From: Luteitalea sp.
GTDB taxonomy: Bacteria > Acidobacteriota > Vicinamibacteria > Vicinamibacterales > Vicinamibacteraceae
Assembly (NCBI GenBank): GCA_009377495.1
Contig: WHTZ01000021.1
Span: forward strand, 22,679 to 86,678
Reading direction: 5' to 3'
DNA length: 64,000 bases
The translations under genes were made by a program, and so were the position numbers. Position 1 is the stretch's first letter. Each line of letters begins with the position of its first letter. The notes under the pieces were generated by a model, which was not told the origin of the DNA, did no database searches, and saw only the letters and a program-made list of their open reading frames with translations. Of the stretch, positions 49,794 through 58,576 are shown in pieces.

Positions 49794-51383
49794 ATGTGTC
49801 GGCATCTGGCCCTCCTGATCGCCATTTCCGTTCTTCCCAGTGTGCTGCTGTTTCGTGCGTTCGACGCGGCCACTGCACCGCTTCCCCAGCCCGCGGGCAC
49901 CGTGGAGGAAAGCGATCTGGATCGCGTCCGCCGAGGCGAGAAGCTGGCTCAAGCTTTCTGCGGTTCCTGTCATTGGAAGCCTCCGCCCGAGATCCTGCCT
50001 CGGAAGAGTTGGGACTTCGTCGTGACGTGGATGGGAAATCTTCTTGGTCATGAGCACCGGGAACCACCATTTTTCAACTTGGTGAGACCAGAGCAGATTC
50101 CTCAACGACCAGCTCTGTCCCGAGAGGATCTCGAATCTATTCGGACCTACTATCGTCACGCGGCGCCGGAACACCCGCGTCCGCAACAAGCCAAACCGAA
50201 GCTCCGGGACGCCGCTCTGCGCTTCAGGACCACGAAAGGGCCCTTCGAGCTCATGAACCCGCCCATGGTCACGCTTCTCAGAATCGATGGCGCGCAAGGG
50301 AGGGTTGCCCTGGGAGATGGGCTCGCGAACGAGCTCCTGATCTTCTCTAGCTCTGGAACGTTGCGCGAGAGGCACCGGGTCAACAGTCAGCCGATCGCCG
50401 TTCGCTTCGATCCCCAGGGCTTCGTGCTCACGTTAATCGGTGACTTGGATCGCGATCGCAGAAGAGGGCAGATTATCCGGTACCTCCGTCAAGGCAATGG
50501 TTACTCTATCCATCCGATCGTGACGGGTTATCATCGCATCTCGCATGCTCTTTTCGAGGACCTGAACGGGAACGGCCGGGAAGACATCGTTGTCTCTGCA
50601 TTCGGAGACCATGACCGTGGCCGCTTCGCCTGGTTCGAAAACCTCGGTGATGGAAGTTACCGAGAGCATATCCTGATCGACCGCTCCGGTGCCCTCAATG
50701 CGGTGGCGCACGATTTTACGGGCAATGGATTGCCCGACCTGCTGGTTTTGCTCGCCCAGGGACGGAATGAGCTGGTTCTCTTCAAGAACCGGGGTGATGG
50801 GCAGTTCGAACGTCGACAGATCCTAGAGAAATTCCCAGGTTTTGGCTACCATTCGCTGCTGGCGGCCGACATCGACGGGGATGCACATCTGGATCTCATC
50901 ACGGTGAACGGTAACAACATGGAGATCCCGAACGCTCCACGCAGGAGCTACCACGGAATCCGTGTCTACCGGAATGACGGCCGCTTGAACTTCGAAGAGA
51001 AGTATTTCTATCCCATGCACGGTGCAATCCAGGCCGCCGCCGCCGACTTCAATCAAAACGGCCTTCTCGACCTGGCCGTGATCTCTTATTTTCCCGACTG
51101 GTCCTTGGACCACCCGGAGTCGTTTCTTGTGTTGGACAACCAGGGGGATTTCCGCTTCACACCTTATACGCTGCGCGAGACGTCGAACGGCCGCTGGATG
51201 CGCCTCGACACTGCAGACCTCAACGGCGATGGTATGCCGGATATCATGCTTGGCAATGGCCTCAATGAAAGCGGCGTTCCCGCGGACCAGCTCGAGGATT
51301 TTCGCCGGCACGTCGCGCGGAGCCCTGCCGTACTGGTACTCCTGAACACACAGTCAAAGCCCGACCGCGTTCCGCAACCGTGA
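49794..51383 (+). CDS. Exported monoheme cytochrome / FG-GAP (VCBS) repeat protein
   Basis: The 529-residue protein begins MCRHLALLIAISVLPSVLLF, a Sec signal, then has one c-type heme site C56-G-S-C-H60 in GEKLAQAFCGSCHWKPPPEI. The rest is a seven-bladed-propeller-like FG-GAP/VCBS region with calcium-type motifs such as FEDLNGNGREDIVVSAFGDH, DFTGNGLPDLLVLLAQGRNE, DIDGDAHLDLITVNG and DLNGDGMPDIMLGNG. It is exported; function is unknown, but heme plus propeller suggests electron transfer or ligand binding. ATG 49794 is preferred to 49734, which lies in a hairpin loop. The gene is divergent from ceramidase-like gene 3 and convergent with LacI 19 bp away. Confidence 0.83.
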   Translation: MCRHLALLIAISVLPSVLLFRAFDAATAPLPQPAGTVEESDLDRVRRGEKLAQAFCGSCHWKPPPEILPRKSWDFVVTWMGNLLGHEHREPPFFNLVRPEQIPQRPALSREDLESIRTYYRHAAPEHPRPQQAKPKLRDAALRFRTTKGPFELMNPPMVTLLRIDGAQGRVALGDGLANELLIFSSSGTLRERHRVNSQPIAVRFDPQGFVLTLIGDLDRDRRRGQIIRYLRQGNGYSIHPIVTGYHRISHALFEDLNGNGREDIVVSAFGDHDRGRFAWFENLGDGSYREHILIDRSGALNAVAHDFTGNGLPDLLVLLAQGRNELVLFKNRGDGQFERRQILEKFPGFGYHSLLAADIDGDAHLDLITVNGNNMEIPNAPRRSYHGIRVYRNDGRLNFEEKYFYPMHGAIQAAAADFNQNGLLDLAVISYFPDWSLDHPESFLVLDNQGDFRFTPYTLRETSNGRWMRLDTADLNGDGMPDIMLGNGLNESGVPADQLEDFRRHVARSPAVLVLLNTQSKPDRVPQP

Positions 51384-51402
51384 ATATGCAAGAATAGTCC
51401 CG

Positions 51403-52443
51403 TCACCGAGGAAGTGGGGCGGTCGATTCGCGGACGACGAGCTCCGGCTCGACCCTCAAGTGCTCAGCGTCGAAAGGCGTCTTGTTGAGGGAGGCCTGAA
51501 CGGTTTTCAGAAGGAGCTTGACGCCGATGGAGCCCAAATCAGACATGGGCTGGCGTACGGTCGTGAGAGGAGGATTGTAACAAGCCGCCATCGACACGTC
51601 GTCAAAACCAATAACGGAACAATCTTCCGGCACTCTTCTGGAGACATTGTTCAGAGCGCGAATCACTCCAAACGCGGTCACGTCGTCAAAGGCCAGGACG
51701 GCAGTAAACTTTCTGCGACGGCGCACAAGTTCGTGCGCGAGCTCAAAGCCGCTCTGATAACCGGTCGTGGGTTCCTTCACCTCCATAACCAGCTTCGGAT
51801 CGATCGCCAAACCCACTTCCTGCGCGTACGTCAGCACACCGTTCCACCGGTCGCCACTATCGACCAGGATTCTGGGCCCGGTGATAAAGGCAATATGTCG
51901 GTGGCCGAGCTCATAGAGATGCTGCAAGGCCAGCCGTCCGCCCGCCTCGTTGTTAACGACGACGGTGCTCATCGCCGCCTGCCTAAAGTTTCGGCCGATA
52001 ATGACGGTAGGGATCGTTCGCTTCTTCAGGGCCGTCAACACATCTATTTCCAGAGATAGGGAGTTGGCGACCGTGATTAATCCTTCGATCCGTCGCTCCA
52101 GGAGCATCTCGATATCGTGTTCAAAGCGCTTCCTGTCATTCTGCGTGTCGGCCAGGGTGAGCAAGTAGGGCGATTCGTTGAGGCCATCCTCTATCCCCTT
52201 CAGGATGTTCGCGCAATAAGGATCCGAAATATCAAAGACCATGACCCCGATCGTATGACTACGATTACTCCGAAGGGAGCGCGCGTACGGATTGGGGCGG
52301 TAATTGAGCTTTTCAGCCGCCTTCTTGATCCGGTTCTTCGTTTGAGCAGGAATGTATTGCGCAAGAGGTGCGTCGTTCAAAACAATGGAGACCGTTGTAG
52401 GAGCGAATCCACTCTCTCGGGCTACGTCTTTGATGGTTATCAT
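51403..52443 (-). CDS. LacI-family transcriptional regulator
   Basis: The 346-residue protein starts MITIKDVARESGFAPTTVSI, the canonical LacI helix-turn-helix, followed by the hinge helix region KLNYRPNPYARSLRS. The sensor domain includes IGVMVFDISDPYCANILKGI, HRHIAFITGPR, FTAVLAFDDVTAFGVIRAL and CSVIGFDDVSMAACYNPPLT, all typical. It should bind palindromic operators and respond to a sugar. ATG 52443 is the standard start; a longer frame has no support. It diverges from the enolase-superfamily gene across 383 bp. Its targets may include itself and the 49.5-kb region, based on a weak shared AT-rich sequence. Confidence 0.93.
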   Translation of the reverse strand: MITIKDVARESGFAPTTVSIVLNDAPLAQYIPAQTKNRIKKAAEKLNYRPNPYARSLRSNRSHTIGVMVFDISDPYCANILKGIEDGLNESPYLLTLADTQNDRKRFEHDIEMLLERRIEGLITVANSLSLEIDVLTALKKRTIPTVIIGRNFRQAAMSTVVVNNEAGGRLALQHLYELGHRHIAFITGPRILVDSGDRWNGVLTYAQEVGLAIDPKLVMEVKEPTTGYQSGFELAHELVRRRRKFTAVLAFDDVTAFGVIRALNNVSRRVPEDCSVIGFDDVSMAACYNPPLTTVRQPMSDLGSIGVKLLLKTVQASLNKTPFDAEHLRVEPELVVRESTAPLPR

Positions 52444-52619
52444 TCCACGTCCTATCACGCATCGTCCCTTTCTACTGCAGGCGCCGCGTCCAGGAGTCCC
52501 ATCAGCGGGCGCTCGATCTGGGCGCACGTAGTGGCCGACACGTCCGCGATCACGTGGAGCAGACGGACATCCGCCGTCTCCCACGCACACCTTGCCAGGT
52601 GTCTCTCGGGCTCGTGTCC

Positions 52620-52640
52620 ATGCTTATATTGTATTTCACT
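52620..52640. promoter_or_regulatory. AT-rich candidate operator upstream of the LacI gene
   Basis: ATGCTTATATTGTATTTCAC resembles the sequence at 49544-49567 with a one-base length difference. It lies about 180 bp upstream of the LacI start. Auto-regulation is common in this family, but the match is short and could be chance. Confidence 0.35.
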
Positions 52641-52696
52641 GTGCTGCCGATTCCGTGATTTACGTCCGTGTTCAATGTGCAGACCCTTTTCGCGCT

Positions 52697-52795
52697 AGAA
52701 CCCTTGAGAACCCGAAACTTGACGCATTCGAGTCAAGTTTCGGGGCTCGCGAGTGAGCGTCGGGGGGCGCGGCCGGCGGCCGCGGCCTGCTAGAA
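52697..52795. repeat. Structured dispersed repeat, copy 1 (about 98 nt)
   Basis: It starts AGAACCCTTGAGAA and ends GCTAGAA. Stem 1 is CCGAAACTTGAC (52712-52723) with GTCAAGTTTCGG (52732-52743). Stem 2 is GCGGCCGGCGGCCGC (52769-52783). A second copy lies at 62487-62584. Base changes in stem 2 between copies keep pairing, which suggests selection on the folded form. Confidence 0.8.
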
Positions 52796-52826
52796 TTTGC
52801 GGTGTTTAAGCGACCATTTGACGAAT

Positions 52827-54086
52827 ATGAAAGCCGAGGTATTGAATGCCAATGTCGAATTCTTCAACCGTCCGCTTTCAAAACCACTTCAGCTGAGCCG
52901 CGGCCTCATTACAGAGCTCACCGAAGCCCGGGTGGCAGTCCGCGTGCGGGCCGCGCGGAAAGAGGCCACCGGGCGCGCCTCGATTTACCTGAGCGACCTG
53001 TGGGCCTGGCCCGATCCGGCCGTCCCTCATTCGGCAAGGATTGCCACTCTCCGAGGTCTGTGTGGAACCATAGCGGAGACCCTTCAGAGCCTCTGCGGAG
53101 GGGAGCCGGAGCATCCGCTCGAGCTCGGGCTCCGGCTGCACCATTCGGTGTGCAAGGAGAAGCATCCGCCGGTGCTGGCACGGGTCATGTGCGCCAGCCC
53201 CTTTGATGCCGCCATCCACGACGCTGTCGGCATTGCGCTTGGGCGATCAGCATTCGACTTCTACTCGGAGCCACGTCCTATTCCTAGTGCAGACGGCTAT
53301 TTTCCAGGCGTGGGAGCCTGTCGTGCCATTCATCAGATCCTTCGAAAGCCGGTCAGGAGGCTTCCAGCTTGGTGGATCATCGGCGCACAAGACTCACTCG
53401 CACAGGACGTGGCTTCCGTTGTGCGCGAGCGGGGCTACCGCTGCTTCAAGCTGAAACTGGCGGGACACGACAATGTGGCCGATGTCGCTCGGACCGCCGA
53501 GGTCTTTCGGTTCTTGAAGGAGCGCGGAGTCGCGAATCCGCGGCTGTCACTCGACAGCAATGAAGGTAACCCCGATGCCGGCAGCGTTGTAGACTATCTT
53601 GCGCGACTTCGCTCGGCAGAGCCAGACGCGTTTGAGGCTCTCGCATATCTTGAACAACCAACTGGTCGTGACATCCATCGTCATTCCTTCGACTGGCGAG
53701 AAGTAGCACGGCTCAAACCCGTCTTGCTGGACGAGGGACTGGTTAGCGTTAGGCGGCTCACTGACGCAGTTGAGCAGGGTTGGAGTGGGTTTGCGATCAA
53801 GACCTGCAAAGGGCACAGCTTTTCGCTGGTGGTCGCGGCGTGGGCGGCACAGCACAAGCTCCTGCTGGCGTTGCAGGACCTCACGAACCCCGGATTGGCC
53901 GCGATTCATGCCGCCCTCTTTGCAGCCCATGTCCCCACGATGAACGGTGTGGAGCTGAACTCACCGCAATTTACGCCCGAGGCCAATCGAGAATGGCTGC
54001 CTCGCCTCAGTTCGCTCTTTCAGCCCGGAGGCGGTGTCCACCGACTGACTTTCCCGATCCCCGCGGGCCTCGGTTCCGCACTGTGA
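52827..54086 (+). CDS. Enolase-superfamily enzyme (muconate-lactonizing / dipeptide-epimerase-like)
   Basis: The 419-residue protein carries the superfamily's active-site set in order: K208 and K210 in CFKLKLAG, metal ligands D243 (LDSNEG), E276 (YLEQP) and D302 (LLDEGL), and K325 (IKTCKGH). This arrangement is that of the muconate-lactonizing/dipeptide-epimerase subgroup, where a metal-stabilised enolate is formed after proton abstraction. Substrates in this group include acid sugars, dipeptides and N-acylamino acids, so the function is not assigned. ATG 52827 was taken since the family begins near MKAEVLNANVEFF. It is divergent from LacI, which probably regulates it, and convergent with sulfatase 4 (5-bp gap). 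Confidence 0.85.
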   Translation: MKAEVLNANVEFFNRPLSKPLQLSRGLITELTEARVAVRVRAARKEATGRASIYLSDLWAWPDPAVPHSARIATLRGLCGTIAETLQSLCGGEPEHPLELGLRLHHSVCKEKHPPVLARVMCASPFDAAIHDAVGIALGRSAFDFYSEPRPIPSADGYFPGVGACRAIHQILRKPVRRLPAWWIIGAQDSLAQDVASVVRERGYRCFKLKLAGHDNVADVARTAEVFRFLKERGVANPRLSLDSNEGNPDAGSVVDYLARLRSAEPDAFEALAYLEQPTGRDIHRHSFDWREVARLKPVLLDEGLVSVRRLTDAVEQGWSGFAIKTCKGHSFSLVVAAWAAQHKLLLALQDLTNPGLAAIHAALFAAHVPTMNGVELNSPQFTPEANREWLPRLSSLFQPGGGVHRLTFPIPAGLGSAL

Positions 54087-54091
54087 CCGCC

Positions 54092-55528
54092 TTAGAAGTC
54101 ACGGAATGGGCCGCGTGGATCGGCATTGTCCATTTCTCGCCTCCATGCAGCCCACCGGGCCTTCACGTCGGTGAGAACGTCCGGCCTTTCCTTGGAGAGG
54201 TCGTGCTGCTCGCCGATGTCCTTGGTCAGGTCGAACAACCCGCCTTCGCCCTCTATATCGACCCACTTCCAGTTGCCGACTCTGGCTGCGCGCGTGCCGA
54301 GCCAGTTCCAGAACATCTCGTTCCGGCTGGAGGGTTCCTGGCCTTGGAGCACCGGGAGCATATCGAATCCGTCCATCGTGGCGTCGGGAACCCAGGTCTT
54401 GGCGACTGCCGCGAGAGTAGGCATCAGCTCCAGAGTGGAGAGCAAGGCGTCGGTCTTGGTTCCGGCGGGAATCGTCCCGGGCCACCGAGCAATGAACGGC
54501 GACCGGATGCCGCCTTCCCAGAGGTTTCCTTTTCCGCCGCGCAGCGGACCGTTGTCGCCGGGACTCTTGTTGCCCCGCGGTCCGCCGTTGTCGGAATGAA
54601 AGATCACCAGGGTGTTCTCGGCGATTCCGTATTGATCGAGGAGGTCGAGGATGGTCCCGACCTGCGCGTCGACCGCCGAAACGGTGGCCATGTACTCGGT
54701 GCGGTTATCCTTGGGATCGCGACCCGGGTAGAGGTCGAGGTACTTCTGCGGCGGGCGAATACCGCTGCGCTCCAGGTTGGAGGCGCCATGCGGGCCGAAG
54801 CTGGGAAAGTAGAGAAAGAAGGGGCGGTGGTGGTTGTCGCGGACAAATCGGGCGGCTTCACGTCCCTCCAGCTCCACGAGAAAGCCCTCTTCGTGTACCA
54901 GTTCATTGTTCCGGTAGAGCGAAGGCATCCCGTAGCGCTCATGGGTCCAGTAGTCGGTGCCGGTATTGACGATGCCGAGAAACTCATCGAAGCCCCGCTG
55001 CAATGGCAAGTAGCGCCGGGCGCGTCCGCCGTCCCATTTGCCGAAAATCCCACTCACATAGTGCGCCTTCTTGAGCATGTCGGCGAGCGTTCTCTCGCGC
55101 ACGTCCATTCCGAGCGTGGACTCCGGCTGCCGCCGGTATTCGATCTCGGTGAACCGATGGCCATAGTTGACCATGTCGTTGCGGATCATGTCGTACATCC
55201 CGTTGCGCTGGGGATAGCGGCCGGTGAGAATGCTGCTGCGAGAAGGCGTGCAACCGGGTGCGGTCATGTAAAAGCTCGTCCCGATCACGCCCTCCCGGGC
55301 TAGACGCGCGAGGTGAGGGGTGACTTCCTCGCCCCCGAACGGACTGATGTCCTGGTAGCCGAGGTCGTCGCTGACGATCAGGACAATGTTCGGAGGGCGC
55401 TGCTTATCTTGGGCGCTCCCCGCAGCGACGGCCGTCGTGCAGACGGCGAACAGCATCAGATACAAGAGAGAGCGAAGCATAGTCTTCGTACTTGTAAGCG
55501 CCTCATCGACACTTTGAGAGCTAGACAT
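54092..55528 (-). CDS. Type I sulfatase 4, exported
   Basis: The protein has APGCTPSRSSILTGRYPQRN with formylglycine cysteine C93 (from ATG 55528), IVLIVSDDLGYQDISPFG and VIFHSDNGGPRGN for the metal site, and GTIPAGTKTDALLSTLELMP. It is paralogous to sulfatase 6, sharing MIRNDMVNY and HERYG. The signal peptide is MLRSLLYLMLFAVCTTAVAA, so a start at ATG 55480 is also possible, as is a GTG at 55537 that directly abuts the preceding stop. It is the last gene of the minus-strand operon. Confidence 0.9.
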   Translation of the reverse strand: MSSSQSVDEALTSTKTMLRSLLYLMLFAVCTTAVAAGSAQDKQRPPNIVLIVSDDLGYQDISPFGGEEVTPHLARLAREGVIGTSFYMTAPGCTPSRSSILTGRYPQRNGMYDMIRNDMVNYGHRFTEIEYRRQPESTLGMDVRERTLADMLKKAHYVSGIFGKWDGGRARRYLPLQRGFDEFLGIVNTGTDYWTHERYGMPSLYRNNELVHEEGFLVELEGREAARFVRDNHHRPFFLYFPSFGPHGASNLERSGIRPPQKYLDLYPGRDPKDNRTEYMATVSAVDAQVGTILDLLDQYGIAENTLVIFHSDNGGPRGNKSPGDNGPLRGGKGNLWEGGIRSPFIARWPGTIPAGTKTDALLSTLELMPTLAAVAKTWVPDATMDGFDMLPVLQGQEPSSRNEMFWNWLGTRAARVGNWKWVDIEGEGGLFDLTKDIGEQHDLSKERPDVLTDVKARWAAWRREMDNADPRGPFRDF

Positions 55529-55537
55529 GGCGCCCAC

Positions 55538-58500
55538 TCACTTCAACGCCTTCCCTAACTCCTCTTCGGTCCAAGGGGTCTTTCGATCTTCTGTCTCCTT
55601 CCTGATCATGGCTACCGTTTCGGCATCGATCCGTTTGGCCTGGTTGCCCCACTCCTGCCGGATGTAGGAGAGGATGGAGGCGATCTGCTCGTTATCCAGC
55701 TGTTCCCTCAACGGAGGCATCTCCATGTCTGTTCCTTTCTTGCCGTTGAGAACGATTCGTGCCAGCATCCGGTCCTCTCCCAGCACCCATTTAGAGCTCA
55801 CCAGGGACGCGCGCATCCCTTCACCGCTGGCCAAGTGGCAGTAGCCACAAGCCTGCCTGTAATTCGCTTCTCCTTTCGTCATGGCGGCCTTCAAGCCGGC
55901 GCTCACGCCTTTTGTGCCTTCCGGGTCCGGCCAATGCTTCCGCATCAGTTCGCCGATGCGTGGATCGTTGGACGTTTCGATCGCGGATAGCCGCGCTTTG
56001 GGAATCTCCCGGGCTGTTATCTGGCCTTGATCCACCGACTCCAGCAAGAGACGAGCCCACGTCTGACGACTCAGCAACAGCTCCTGCGCGACGCTACGAA
56101 CAGCTGGCTCCATGCGAGAATAGAGACGCAAGACGGTTTTGGGGATCTCCGGTCCGTCAAATCGCTGAAGTGCCCGGAGCAGCTCGATCTGGGCACCTGC
56201 GAATGCGCTTGCTCCCAGCAGCCTCAGGAAGACAGGCACAGCGGCGGTCACGCGGGCATCGGCCAGGACAGCAATCAGTCGCTTGCGCTCTGTGTCAGGT
56301 GTTCGCGAGTCTTCCAGGAATCGGAGGCCTTCAGCGGCCATTTGTTTGTTTCCCAACCGAAGGGTCAGGCTGATCAACGCCGCGCTTCTGTGTGGAACCG
56401 CGAGCAACTCGGCAAGCGTCTGTTCGAGAGCAGGAGGGACCGCCTCGATGGTTTCCCCCTCCAGTCCCTCTTCCATCCCTTGGACCAGCAGATCCATGGC
56501 TTCGCGGCCTGGCGCGAGCTCTAACAACTGGGCACAGGACACAAGGTTCCTGGTTGTCATCTCGCGATCATGCTTCGTCTTCCAACTGGAGTACTCACCC
56601 TGGTAGTCATCACTAAAGGTGTAATAGGGTTCACCTCGCTCGGCCGTCAAACGGCGTCCTAGGCGAGGGGCTATGTACGTCGTGAAGATCGGCGCCTGCC
56701 ACAGAGAGCTATCGTCAAGCATCTCCAGCAATCGTCCGCGGTCCGATGACGCCTTATCCTCAATGGCCCACCAGAGAAGCATTGGGATGTGGTCGTCATG
56801 AAGATCTTCACTGCGCAACACAAGCTCTCGAAGGATCGGAAACGCCTGCCCGGCTGGGAGCCGCTTACACGTACTGGCCAGCTGGCTGCGGACTTCAGCC
56901 ATGGGCTCTGTGCGGGCCATTCGAACCAACTGCTGCTGGACTTCCGGCGAGACACGGCGGGCATCTCCAAGCAATCTGACCGTCCAGTATCGGACATAGG
57001 GATCCGAATGTCTCAATTGTCTGACAGCAAAGGCGTCGTCGAATCCGCCACTCAGGTTCACAGCCCATAGGGCTTCCAGAGCAAGCTGTGCGTCCGCATC
57101 TGCTACAAGGCGCTTTAGCTGTGCGATGGTTGCAGGATCGCGCCGATCGGCTATGACCCGACGCGCTTGCTCACGAAACCATTTGTTCGAGTGGGCCAAC
57201 AACGCGATCAGTTCTTGATTGCTGCGCTTGGCGAGGTCAAGCGACGGCAGAGGCTTCGCGTCTTTCGCCTGCAGGCGATAGATCCGACCGGCAGAACGAT
57301 ACCAACTATCGCGTGGACTGAGATGGCTCAGTCGGAGGTCATGCCAGTCCGCGATATACACGGCCCCGTCAGGGCCGACCTTGATGTCTACCGGTCTAAA
57401 CCACCGGTTGTCAGTTGAGACAATCGTGTCTGTATCGAGCGTCTTGAAGGTGGACGCATCCGGCAGAAGCTTGCTCGCCTGCACGCGATTTGTCATCGCC
57501 ATCCCGGCGAGAATCTGGCCCTCATACCCAGGCAACGCCCCCCCTTCCTGAATCACGAACGTTTGCGCAAAGCGCGGCTCATAGCCCGAGTGTGTCATGT
57601 GAGGAAGGTATCCAAAGGCGAACGGATTGGTCAGAGGACCGTGCTTGGAGAAATTCTTGACGTAGTATCCCCCTTGCGCGTAATGAAGCCCGCGGGTCGC
57701 GCCGTGATTGGTTCCGGAAAACAGCCGCCCCTTTCGATCGAACTCAACGCTCCACGTATTGCCGCCGCCCTCGGCAAAGAGCTCGAATTGATGGGTCTCT
57801 GGATGGTAGCGCCAAATGGCCTGACCCAGAAAATGCACGCCTTTGATCTCCGCGGTCGTCGTGCTCCCCTGAGCTCCGTATAGCCATCCGTCCGGTCCCC
57901 AGTGGAGACTGTTCGCGACAGCGTGAGTATCCTCCAAACCGAACCCGCGCAGGTGCACTTCTGGATCCCCATCCGGAACGTCGTCTCGGTTGCGATCTGG
58001 GTAGAAGAGCAGATACGGAGGGTTGAGAACCCAGACTCCTCCTCGCCCAACGGCGACACTGGTCGCGATGTTCAGGCCGCTGACGAAGTCCTTATGAGAG
58101 TCGAACCGCCCGTCGCCGTTCGTATCTTCAAGGATCGTGATCTTATCCGCACCGCGATGATGATTCGGTGGAGGCGGAGGGACCTTGTCGAAGACAGCCC
58201 GCAGATAGCGATCATATCTCAGAATCTTGACGCCGGCCGGAAACGGATACTGCAGATACTGAACCACCCAGAGGCGGCCGCGCTCGTCGAAGTGAAGATC
58301 CAGAGGCTGTCGAATTACCGGCTCGCTAGCCACAACATTGATCTCGAGTCCGTCCGCCACTTGAAAATGCTTGATCGATTCCTCCGGCGAATACGGCCTC
58401 TCATCACCCGCGCCGTCAACGCCCTCGCCGTGACCTTCGAAATCCGTCACGAACTCTTCCAGATCCGGCGCGAAGGGGCGCTGCTCTTTCACCTGTTCCG

Positions 58501-58576
58501 ACGCTTTTCCGGACTCGCAACCAGGAAGCACAGCACTGACGACACACATGAGCGCGAGCAACACCGTCCTTCTCAT
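55538..58576 (-). CDS. PVC-type propeller/HEAT/c-type heme protein 5 (predicted lipoprotein)
   Basis: The 1012-residue protein starts MRRTVLLALMCVVSAVLPGC, a lipoprotein signal (LPGC). The propeller domain is more distant from the other copies: LDLHFDERGRLWVVQYLQYP, ITILEDTNGDGRFDSHKDFV, GPDGWLYGAQGSTTTAEIKG and DGAVYIADWHDLRLSHLSPR. HEAT repeats span about 440-870. The heme site is C910-G-Y-C-H914 in a shorter cytochrome domain with EMPPLREQLDNEQIASILSY. A Met-rich segment (GTDMEMPP) gives a plausible axial methionine. It overlaps the sulfatase 5 stop by 4 bp and abuts sulfatase 4, so it lies in the middle of the operon. Confidence 0.88.
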   Translation of the reverse strand: MRRTVLLALMCVVSAVLPGCESGKASEQVKEQRPFAPDLEEFVTDFEGHGEGVDGAGDERPYSPEESIKHFQVADGLEINVVASEPVIRQPLDLHFDERGRLWVVQYLQYPFPAGVKILRYDRYLRAVFDKVPPPPPNHHRGADKITILEDTNGDGRFDSHKDFVSGLNIATSVAVGRGGVWVLNPPYLLFYPDRNRDDVPDGDPEVHLRGFGLEDTHAVANSLHWGPDGWLYGAQGSTTTAEIKGVHFLGQAIWRYHPETHQFELFAEGGGNTWSVEFDRKGRLFSGTNHGATRGLHYAQGGYYVKNFSKHGPLTNPFAFGYLPHMTHSGYEPRFAQTFVIQEGGALPGYEGQILAGMAMTNRVQASKLLPDASTFKTLDTDTIVSTDNRWFRPVDIKVGPDGAVYIADWHDLRLSHLSPRDSWYRSAGRIYRLQAKDAKPLPSLDLAKRSNQELIALLAHSNKWFREQARRVIADRRDPATIAQLKRLVADADAQLALEALWAVNLSGGFDDAFAVRQLRHSDPYVRYWTVRLLGDARRVSPEVQQQLVRMARTEPMAEVRSQLASTCKRLPAGQAFPILRELVLRSEDLHDDHIPMLLWWAIEDKASSDRGRLLEMLDDSSLWQAPIFTTYIAPRLGRRLTAERGEPYYTFSDDYQGEYSSWKTKHDREMTTRNLVSCAQLLELAPGREAMDLLVQGMEEGLEGETIEAVPPALEQTLAELLAVPHRSAALISLTLRLGNKQMAAEGLRFLEDSRTPDTERKRLIAVLADARVTAAVPVFLRLLGASAFAGAQIELLRALQRFDGPEIPKTVLRLYSRMEPAVRSVAQELLLSRQTWARLLLESVDQGQITAREIPKARLSAIETSNDPRIGELMRKHWPDPEGTKGVSAGLKAAMTKGEANYRQACGYCHLASGEGMRASLVSSKWVLGEDRMLARIVLNGKKGTDMEMPPLREQLDNEQIASILSYIRQEWGNQAKRIDAETVAMIRKETEDRKTPWTEEELGKALK

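Larger units (their letters stand above)
52444..52826. other. Divergent intergenic region, 383 bp
   Basis: It holds an AT-rich stretch at 52620-52640, probably part of the LacI promoter or operator, and copy 1 of a structured 98-nt repeat at 52697-52795, just upstream of the enolase-superfamily gene. No ORF is supported. Confidence 0.6.

Noticed and set aside
52694..52795. GCTAGAA flanking both ends of repeat copy 1 as a target-site duplication
   Set aside because: Copy 2 has GCTAGAA only at the right end, so that end is part of the repeat; the left match in copy 1 may be chance.
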